Both the position numbers and the translations under genes were made by a program. A stretch of DNA of 11,523 nt, taken from contig JASHUV010000078.1 in NCBI GenBank assembly GCA_030039825.1, positions 1 to 11,523 of the forward strand, read 5' to 3'. Source of the DNA: Thermoplasmata archaeon. GTDB lineage: Archaea; Thermoplasmatota; Thermoplasmata; Lutacidiplasmatales; UBA184. Position 1 is the stretch's first letter, and the number at the start of each line of letters is the position of its first letter. Of this stretch, positions 6,239-11,523 are shown piece after piece. Under the pieces are notes generated by a model, which did no database searches, had not been told where the DNA came from, and saw nothing but the letters and a program-made list of their open reading frames with translations.

Positions 6239-7690
6239 ATGAAGGCGGCCGAGGCCATGAGCTACTCCGTGGCCCGCTACGACCGGGTGGAGGTCCCGGA
6301 GGAGCCCCCCGAGCTCCGGATCCACGGGTTCGACGAGGTGCTCCACTCCTACACGAAGGAGGAGGCGATCATGGAGGCCAGCCGCTGCCTCCAGTGCGCG
6401 CTGCCGTTCTGCGTGGAGGCCTGTCCGATCGCGCAGGACTGCCGCGGGTACATCGGGCTCGTCGCCGGCGGCCAGTTCGACGCCGCCGCCCACCTGACGC
6501 TCCGGGAGAACCCGCTCGCCACGACGCTCTGCAAGGTCTGCTACCACTACTGCGAGGACGCCTGCATCATGCGCCACCGCGGGGTCCCCATCGCGATCCG
6601 CCACCTGAAGCGCGCGGCGATGGAGTTCGGGAACGACCGGCTGACCTACGTCCCGAGCGCCCCCCGCCACCAGCGGATCGCCGTCATCGGCGCCGGGCCG
6701 GCCGGCCTCATGGCCGCCTGGGAGCTCGGGCTGCGCGGCTACGGCGTCACGGTCTTCGAGAAGCTCGCCGTCATCGGCGGGCAGGCCGAGGCGATCCCGC
6801 ACTACCGGATGCCGGGGAGCGAGCTCCTGCAGGACCTCGACCGGTTCCAGGAGCTCGACATCACGTTCATGCCGAGCACGCGCGGGGGCGTCGACGTCAC
6901 CCCGGAGTCGCTCCTCGCCGACGGGTACAAGGCGGTCTATCTCGCGATCGGAGCGTCGAAGCCGGGATCGCCCGGGATCCCGGGCGAGCAGCTTCCCGGC
7001 GTCATCTACGCCCTCGACTTCCTCCTCGACGTCAACGAGGGGCGGATCGCCCCGCTCGGGAAGGAGATCGTCGTGGTCGGCGGCGGCGACGTCGCCGTCG
7101 ACTCGGTCCGCTCCGCCCTGCGCCTCTCGCCCGGCGCGAAGGTCTCGATGGTCTACCGCCGGACCCGGGAGGAGGCCCCCGCCGGCGAGGAGGAGATCTC
7201 CGAGACCGAGCCGGAGGGCATCGAGCTCTACTGGCTCCTCTCCCCGCTGAGGGTCCTCGGCACGGACCACGTCGAGGGGATGGAGTTCGAGAAGAACGAG
7301 CTCGGGCCGCCGGACGCGTCGGGCCGGCGGGCGGTCCGGCCGATCCCCGGGGCGACGCAGACCCTCCCGTGCGACACGGTCATCATGGCGATCGGCCAGA
7401 AGGCCGACCTCACCGGCTTCTCCTCGGACCTCAAGCTGACGATCGGCTCGAAGGGTTGGCCGGAGGGGGTCCACCCCGACACGATGACCGCCGTCGAGGG
7501 GGTCTTCGCCTCCGGCGGTCGCTCCGTCGTCCACGCGATGGCGGCGGGGACGCGCGCGGCCGAGTCGATCGAGGCCTGGCTCGCCAAGAAGGAAGGACGG
7601 GCCCCGCTTCCCCGGCCGGATCCGTTCGGCAGCGCCCACGCGCCGCCCCGCGTGCCCGAGGGGTACAGCGGGCCGGTCTGGAAGGCGTAG
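6239..7690 (+). CDS. GltD-like NAD(P)H-dependent iron-sulfur flavoprotein (glutamate synthase small subunit family)
   Basis: A 483-residue protein from the ATG at 6239; a GTG at 6221 would add six residues. The N-terminal domain (about 1-130) is the two-cluster module of GltD and dihydropyrimidine dehydrogenase, with cysteines 50, 53, 58, 62 (and 68) and 98, 101, 105, 109 for [4Fe-4S] clusters. An FAD loop GAGPAG (151-156) and an NAD(P)H loop GGGDVAVD (281-288) follow, with YRRTREEAPA (306-315) typical of the family. It should pass electrons from NAD(P)H to a partner. In glutamate synthase the partner is the large subunit, which is not in this window; other relatives act as NfnB- or SudA-like subunits. 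One oddity is that the usual VFAAGDxxxG motif near the C-terminus reads VFASGG then RSVVHAM (from about 422), about five residues short and without the FAD-contacting Asp. Confidence 0.9.
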   Translation: MKAAEAMSYSVARYDRVEVPEEPPELRIHGFDEVLHSYTKEEAIMEASRCLQCALPFCVEACPIAQDCRGYIGLVAGGQFDAAAHLTLRENPLATTLCKVCYHYCEDACIMRHRGVPIAIRHLKRAAMEFGNDRLTYVPSAPRHQRIAVIGAGPAGLMAAWELGLRGYGVTVFEKLAVIGGQAEAIPHYRMPGSELLQDLDRFQELDITFMPSTRGGVDVTPESLLADGYKAVYLAIGASKPGSPGIPGEQLPGVIYALDFLLDVNEGRIAPLGKEIVVVGGGDVAVDSVRSALRLSPGAKVSMVYRRTREEAPAGEEEISETEPEGIELYWLLSPLRVLGTDHVEGMEFEKNELGPPDASGRRAVRPIPGATQTLPCDTVIMAIGQKADLTGFSSDLKLTIGSKGWPEGVHPDTMTAVEGVFASGGRSVVHAMAAGTRAAESIEAWLAKKEGRAPLPRPDPFGSAHAPPRVPEGYSGPVWKA

Positions 7691-7721
7691 CGCGCCGACG
7701 CGGCCCGGCCCGGGGCGCGCG

Positions 7722-8357
7722 TCAGAGGCCCGGGAAGCGGCGCGCGAGCTCCCCCGGAAGGGTCGCCGGGTCCGTCAGGAGGAGGCCGGGGATCCCCCAC
7801 TCCGCCGCGCCCGCGAGGTTCTCCGGGTCCGGATCGATCGCGAGCAGGCGGGTCGGCGGGAGAGCGGCGTCGTCGATCGCCTGGATGTAGAGCTGGGCGT
7901 TCGGCTTCGCGACGCCCTCCCGTCCGGAGAGGAGCACCCCGTCGAGGTCGCCGGCGAGACCGAACGCGTCGTCGAGGGCGTCGAAGATCGGCGCCGGGAG
8001 GTTCGCGACGGCCCGGACCGGCACCCCGAGCTCCCCGCGGACGCGGGCGAGCACCGCGCGGTTCTCGGGGATCTCCTCGAGGACCTCGCCGAGGAGGAGG
8101 TCGTGGAAGCGGTCGAACGGCGTCGGGAGGTCGGCGGCGAGGACGACAGCGCGATGGAACGTCGCGAGGTCCTCGGCCCCGCGCTCGAACGCCCGTCGCC
8201 GGGCCCCGAGCACCGTGAGGAGGTGGCGGGGGTCGGTCCCGCTCTCCCGGGCGAGCGCCTCCGCGAAGCGCGTCCAGATCTCGCGCACGAGGACGCCGTT
8301 GACCTCGGTCAGGATCGCCTCGGGAGGGGCCCGGCCGGGGGGGGAGGGCGCCGTCAC
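7722..8357 (-). CDS. HAD-fold protein with degenerate catalytic motifs (possible pseudoenzyme)
   Basis: This 211-residue protein aligns by eye with the class I HAD hydrolases: a helical cap (about 25-105), a conserved Lys in GVAKPNAQLY (K151), and a motif IV-like AIDPDPENLAGA (D175, D177) followed by EWGI. The catalytic start is altered. Motif I, normally DxDG or DxGG, is T17-E18-V-N20-G, so the nucleophilic Asp is Glu. Motif II, normally SN, is A118-N119. By family knowledge Asp-based phosphatase or dehalogenase chemistry should be lost, and a binding or structural role is more likely. The start is GTG at 8357, sharing GTGA with the TGA stop of the surface protein gene, so translation is probably coupled. 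The frame stays open far upstream through that gene, but only as a GC-rich shadow. It has no signal peptide and should be cytosolic. It converges on the flavoprotein gene, 31 bases away. Confidence 0.83.
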   Translation of the reverse strand: MTAPSPPGRAPPEAILTEVNGVLVREIWTRFAEALARESGTDPRHLLTVLGARRRAFERGAEDLATFHRAVVLAADLPTPFDRFHDLLLGEVLEEIPENRAVLARVRGELGVPVRAVANLPAPIFDALDDAFGLAGDLDGVLLSGREGVAKPNAQLYIQAIDDAALPPTRLLAIDPDPENLAGAAEWGIPGLLLTDPATLPGELARRFPGL

Positions 8358-11300
8358 GGGGCCCCCGTGAGCGCGCGGCGGCCGGGGCCGGACCGCCGTC
8401 GGAGGAGGAGGACCGCCCCGAGGAGGACCGCGACAAGGAGCCCGGTCGGAAGGAGGAGGAGGCCGAGCGGGAGGGACGACGCGGCCGGCGCGAAGCGGAC
8501 CTCGAGCAGGACCGGCGCGCCCCGCACCGTGAGGGCCCCGACGGCGGGCGCGACCTTCACCCCGGGGGGCGGGGTGACGGAGAAGGAATAGGTCCCGTTC
8601 GAAAGCGTGGCCCGCAGCGCCCCCCCGCTCGAGGTCAGCACGCCGCCCCCGACCGCGACCGACCAGGCCACCCCCGGCGGCAGCCCGGACGGGGCGAAGG
8701 TGATCGGGTAGACGACGGGCGCGAAGGCGAGGTCGACCGAGGTCGCCGCGCCGTCGACGGCGAGCACCGTCGGCGGGGCGGCGGCGACGGCGGCGCGGCC
8801 CGCCAGGAGGTGCGTGCCGTTCGGGAGCTCGACCTGGACGTCGCCTGTGGCGTTCCCCCACCGGACCCCGTCGATCGAGAGGAGCCAGGCCGCGCCGCCC
8901 CCGAGGCCGTCGGGCGCGACGGTGACCGGGTAGGTCACCTCGCTCCAGAGGATCGGCACGGTGAGGCCGGAGCCGTTCACCTCGAGCCGGCCGGACGACG
9001 GGTCGGCGATCCAGCCGGGGACCGGCGCCACCTCGTAGCCCAGGGTCCCGTTCGACGCCGCGACGGCGATCGTGGAGGTCCGGCCCGCGACGGCGACGCC
9101 GTTCGCGACGACCGACCAGAGCCCCCCCGGCGGCCCGCCGATCGCGACGAAATCGACGGCGACGTTCGCCGGGGTCCAGAGGACCCCGACGCTCGCCGGT
9201 CCCCCGCCGACCGCCACGCTCCCCGACGCGACGCTCGGCCGCCAACCCGGGATCCCGGCGACGGAGAAGCCGTAGGTCCCGTTCGTCTCCGCGAAATCGA
9301 CGTCCGGCCCGGGGAAGCTCGCGGTCGCGTTCCCGAGGCTCACCGTCCAGCTCGTCCCCGCCGGCAGGCCCTCCTCCGTGAAGGTGATGGCGTAGAGGAA
9401 CGGTCGGAAGGAGATCGGCACCACCTGGGCCGACCCCGCGACGGTGACGAGGTCGATGGGGAGGGCGCTCCGGGTCGACTCCGAGGTCGTCGCCTCGACG
9501 GCGTAGCTGCCGTTCTGCGCGGAGATGTCGAGCGCGGTGCCGTTCGAGGGTCCGACGGTCGCGGAGACCGTCGCTCCCTCGCTCAGGCGGACCGTCCAGT
9601 TCGCGCCCTCGCTCAGCCCCGTCTCCTCGAACACGACCGGGAAGCTCACCGCGAGGAACCCGGGCGTCGGGACGGTCACCGGGGCGCCGTCGACGGTCGT
9701 ACGGGCCGGCGAGGTCACGGGGGCCCAGCGCGGGTCGCCGCTCCGGATCGCGTACTCGTAGCTCCCGTTCGGGAGCTCGACGGCGATGGCGGAGGGGGCG
9801 AGCGCGCCCTCGATGGGATAGCCGGTCACGTTGAGCCACCAGCGGGCGCCCGTGGGGAGACCGGCTTCGGTGAAGGTGATCGGGTACGCCGGCGGTCGGA
9901 CGAGCTTCCCCGCGTCGGCCGCGCCGGTGGCATGGAGGTTCGTGGCGCGGAGGGTGTAGTCGAGCGTCGTGCCGTACGGAACGCCGGCGATCGTGAAGGA
10001 GCGGTTCTCCGGTCCGAGGTTCGCGGTGACGACGGGGCCGCCGGCCGACCAGGAGAGCGTGTAGTTCACGAGCGGGTCCTCGCCCGTCGCCGGCGGGGAC
10101 CAGGTGAGCGCCACGTCCGGACCCGAGGGGGTCGCCGAGACGTTCGTCGGCGGGCCCGGGGGTCCGGTCTCGGCGATCGCGGCCCGGGCGGGATACGGGA
10201 ACTCGCTCGCCCCGATCGGCCAGGTCCACGTCACCGTCCCGACGGGCGCGCCGTTCTGCCCGTCGATCGAGCAGGCGGTCCGGCAGTCCACCGAGCCCGT
10301 CGTGATCCCGTAGCTCGCGTTGAGGAACAGCTGCTCGACGGCCCCGTCGTCGGCCGCGGCCCCCCAGTATCCTCCGGCGGAGAGGTTCATGAAGACCGGG
10401 GGCGCCGGCGTGACGTTCGTCGTCTCGAACGTCCCGTCGAACGGGTCGGTCCCGACGGTGACGTTGAAGAGCGTCTCGTCGAGGGCCGTGGTCTCCCACC
10501 CGCCGGCGAGCTCCGTCGCCCGGTGCTCGGAGCTGAGCGCGATCGGGAGCGGGGGGACCGCGGCGACCCCGTAGGTCGTATCGTACCGGTCGCTCGCCAC
10601 GAGCCGGAGCGCGTAGACGCCGGCGGAGGCGTTGTAGGAGAGCGCGAGCACCACGGCGTCGACGGCGTTGTCGGCCGTGTACCCCCCGCTGAAGGCGAGG
10701 AGGTGGTCGGTGACGTTGTAGCCCCCCCACTGGATCCAGTTCTGCAGCGCGAGGCCCGTGCCGTAGGTGAGCGCCCCGACCTCCCGGACGGTCGCCCCGG
10801 CCCCGGGGCCGACGAGCTGCCACTGGCTGACGCGGTCCCCGGACGCGCCGTGGGCCTCGATGTCGATGAAGGAGTCGAGGGCGCCCGCCCAGTACTCGTT
10901 GTTCGCCTCGAAGTACGGAAGCTGGCCGAGCGTCCACTCGGTCCGGTTCCACACGTTGTAGGCGACCATCCGGCCCGGTGCGACCGTGTTGTTGTTGAGG
11001 ACGAAGGTCAGGACGGCGTCGGAGTCGTTCCCGTCCTCGCCGACCATCTGGATCTCGGCGTTGTCGGCGACCGACTCGGTCCCGTCGTCGAAGCCGGTGA
11101 AGTTGAAGCGGGCCGTCGCGCCCGTCGTCACGTTGACGGCGTAGAACTCGATCGCCGAGCTCGGCCCGCAGGACGTCGCGCAGCCGAACTCGTAGACCCA
11201 CGACCCGTCGGCCGTGATCCACTCGGTGTCCTCGACGCCCTGGTAGTTCATCACGTCGTCATAGAGGGGCACCCACGGTGCGATCACCCGGAGCGTGCCG

Positions 11301-11523
11301 TTCAGGAAGGAATCGAACACGAGGTCGAGCTCGTCGTCGACGTAGAAGACCCCGTCCTGCGTCCAGGAGGTGATCGGCACCTGCACTCCGCAGGGGGCCT
11401 GGATCGCGCCGTAGCAGTCCGGAGCGTTCGCGTTCGCGGCGTACTCGGAGAGGTTGTCGTAACCCGGCAGGACGAAGGAGGCGGCCCCCTCGGCCTGGTA
11501 CGGCCAGAGGAGGAGGTCGGCCT
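8354..11523 (-). CDS. Large C-terminally anchored cell-surface repeat protein (5' end outside window)
   Basis: 1055 residues are visible and the frame is open to the window edge, so the N-terminus and any signal peptide are missing; a GTG at 11386 is internal, not the start. In order: a beta-rich N-terminal part (1-450) with aromatic-rich strands, possibly propeller-like, and three tight Cys pairs (36/44, 114/118, 413/417); a fibronectin type III-like domain (about 453-542, PTNVSATP...VALTWSPP); six tandem repeats of 75-83 residues (546-1013); a transmembrane helix (about 1016-1040); and a basic tail beginning RRR (1041-1043). The tail points to C-terminal anchoring with the bulk outside. Over twenty N-x-S/T sequons fit archaeal N-glycosylation. 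Similar repeats occur, as I recall, in Thermoplasmata surface proteins, including some with protease domains; no protease site is recognisable here. It is likely an adhesin-like or binding protein, translated together with the HAD-fold gene. Confidence 0.85.
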   Translation of the reverse strand, partial: ADLLLWPYQAEGAASFVLPGYDNLSEYAANANAPDCYGAIQAPCGVQVPITSWTQDGVFYVDDELDLVFDSFLNGTLRVIAPWVPLYDDVMNYQGVEDTEWITADGSWVYEFGCATSCGPSSAIEFYAVNVTTGATARFNFTGFDDGTESVADNAEIQMVGEDGNDSDAVLTFVLNNNTVAPGRMVAYNVWNRTEWTLGQLPYFEANNEYWAGALDSFIDIEAHGASGDRVSQWQLVGPGAGATVREVGALTYGTGLALQNWIQWGGYNVTDHLLAFSGGYTADNAVDAVVLALSYNASAGVYALRLVASDRYDTTYGVAAVPPLPIALSSEHRATELAGGWETTALDETLFNVTVGTDPFDGTFETTNVTPAPPVFMNLSAGGYWGAAADDGAVEQLFLNASYGITTGSVDCRTACSIDGQNGAPVGTVTWTWPIGASEFPYPARAAIAETGPPGPPTNVSATPSGPDVALTWSPPATGEDPLVNYTLSWSAGGPVVTANLGPENRSFTIAGVPYGTTLDYTLRATNLHATGAADAGKLVRPPAYPITFTEAGLPTGARWWLNVTGYPIEGALAPSAIAVELPNGSYEYAIRSGDPRWAPVTSPARTTVDGAPVTVPTPGFLAVSFPVVFEETGLSEGANWTVRLSEGATVSATVGPSNGTALDISAQNGSYAVEATTSESTRSALPIDLVTVAGSAQVVPISFRPFLYAITFTEEGLPAGTSWTVSLGNATASFPGPDVDFAETNGTYGFSVAGIPGWRPSVASGSVAVGGGPASVGVLWTPANVAVDFVAIGGPPGGLWSVVANGVAVAGRTSTIAVAASNGTLGYEVAPVPGWIADPSSGRLEVNGSGLTVPILWSEVTYPVTVAPDGLGGGAAWLLSIDGVRWGNATGDVQVELPNGTHLLAGRAAVAAAPPTVLAVDGAATSVDLAFAPVVYPITFAPSGLPPGVAWSVAVGGGVLTSSGGALRATLSNGTYSFSVTPPPGVKVAPAVGALTVRGAPVLLEVRFAPAASSLPLGLLLLPTGLLVAVLLGAVLLLRRRSGPGRRALTGAP
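8483..9889 (-). repeat. Six tandem protein repeats of about 75-83 residues in the surface protein
   Basis: The units begin near 9886, 9640, 9391, 9160, 8929 and 8707 and run to 8483. Each opens with a strand and the spacing F-x3-G-x3-G-x2-W (V replaces F in unit five). Each then has N-G-S/T in a hairpin 22-28 residues after the Trp: Trp 561, 642, 725, 802, 879, 953 and Asn 585, 670, 747, 824, 901, 975 of the visible protein. The last four Trp-Asn distances are all 22. DNA identity between units is low, so the repeats are old and held by protein selection. Confidence 0.88.

Noticed and set aside
7690..7720. GCGCGCC/GGCGCGC inverted repeat between the convergent flavoprotein and HAD genes as a terminator
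   Set aside because: Seven pairs can form, but the loop is 17 bases and no T-run follows on either strand, while archaeal termination generally uses T-rich tracts. It is probably chance in GC-rich DNA.
7722..11222. HAD-fold protein as the C-terminus of an 1166-residue fusion
   Set aside because: The frame upstream of 8357 gives low-complexity Arg-rich sequence antiphase to the clear surface protein, and the GTGA overlap gives a natural start for the HAD-fold gene.
8354..11386. Surface protein starting at the GTG at 11386
   Set aside because: The same frame continues to the window edge with similar sequence, including a Cys pair (CYGAIQAPC), and no signal peptide follows 11386. The true start is outside the window.
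1..11523. Defence system, mobile element or CRISPR content
   Set aside because: No transposase, integrase, nuclease, toxin, Cas-like protein, direct-repeat array or terminal inverted repeats were seen. Codon use and GC content look uniform across the window.

Overview
The window is very GC-rich (around 70% by eye) and densely coded, and it reads as part of an archaeal chromosome. The best guess is the Thermoplasmata lineage. Three things point there: a large C-terminally anchored surface protein with tandem repeats of the type (I/V)xFxxxGLPxGxxWxV, which I recall from memory as common in Thermoplasmata cell-surface proteins; short AT-rich TATA-like boxes about 28-30 bases before several start codons, as in leaderless archaeal transcription; and GGAGG/GGTGA-type ribosome sites on other genes. 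The lineage is an inference, because no rRNA or other phylogenetic marker is present.

Layout, left to right. (1) A small secreted protein (32-619, minus) is divergent from an SDR-family oxidoreductase (750-1526, plus). (2) The SDR converges on a pirin-family gene (1523-2449, minus), and both stop codons lie in a single CTAG. Upstream of pirin on the same strand is an M3-family oligopeptidase (2496-4523, minus); the two look like an M3-pirin operon, with a hairpin over the pirin ribosome site. (3) Divergent from M3, a zinc-less MDR/quinone-oxidoreductase-like gene (4631-5569) is followed 20 bases later by thymidylate kinase (5590-6177). A GltD-like iron-sulfur flavoprotein (6239-7690) with its own probable promoter comes next. 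(4) Converging on it, a minus-strand pair runs in from the right edge: a >1000-residue surface protein, truncated at its 5' end by the window (8354-11523), and a HAD-fold protein (7722-8357) whose GTG start overlaps the surface gene's TGA stop as GTGA.

Most of the central genes are ordinary housekeeping or redox enzymes: an SDR, an MDR, pirin, a flavoprotein, a cytosolic peptidase and a nucleotide kinase. I see no mobile element, CRISPR array, phage gene, tRNA or rRNA, and no gene-free stretch over 300 bases; the largest gaps are the divergent promoter regions 620-749 and 4524-4630.

The most unusual items are these. The HAD-fold protein lacks the nucleophilic Asp and other catalytic residues and is translationally coupled to the surface protein. 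That surface protein has six repeats, each with one NG(S/T) sequon at a nearly fixed distance from a conserved Trp. The GltD-like protein lacks the conserved GDxxxG FAD motif because of an apparent five-residue gap. A ribosome-site-masking hairpin lies between M3 and pirin. I do not see a clearly new multi-gene system; the surface-protein/degenerate-HAD pair is the closest candidate.
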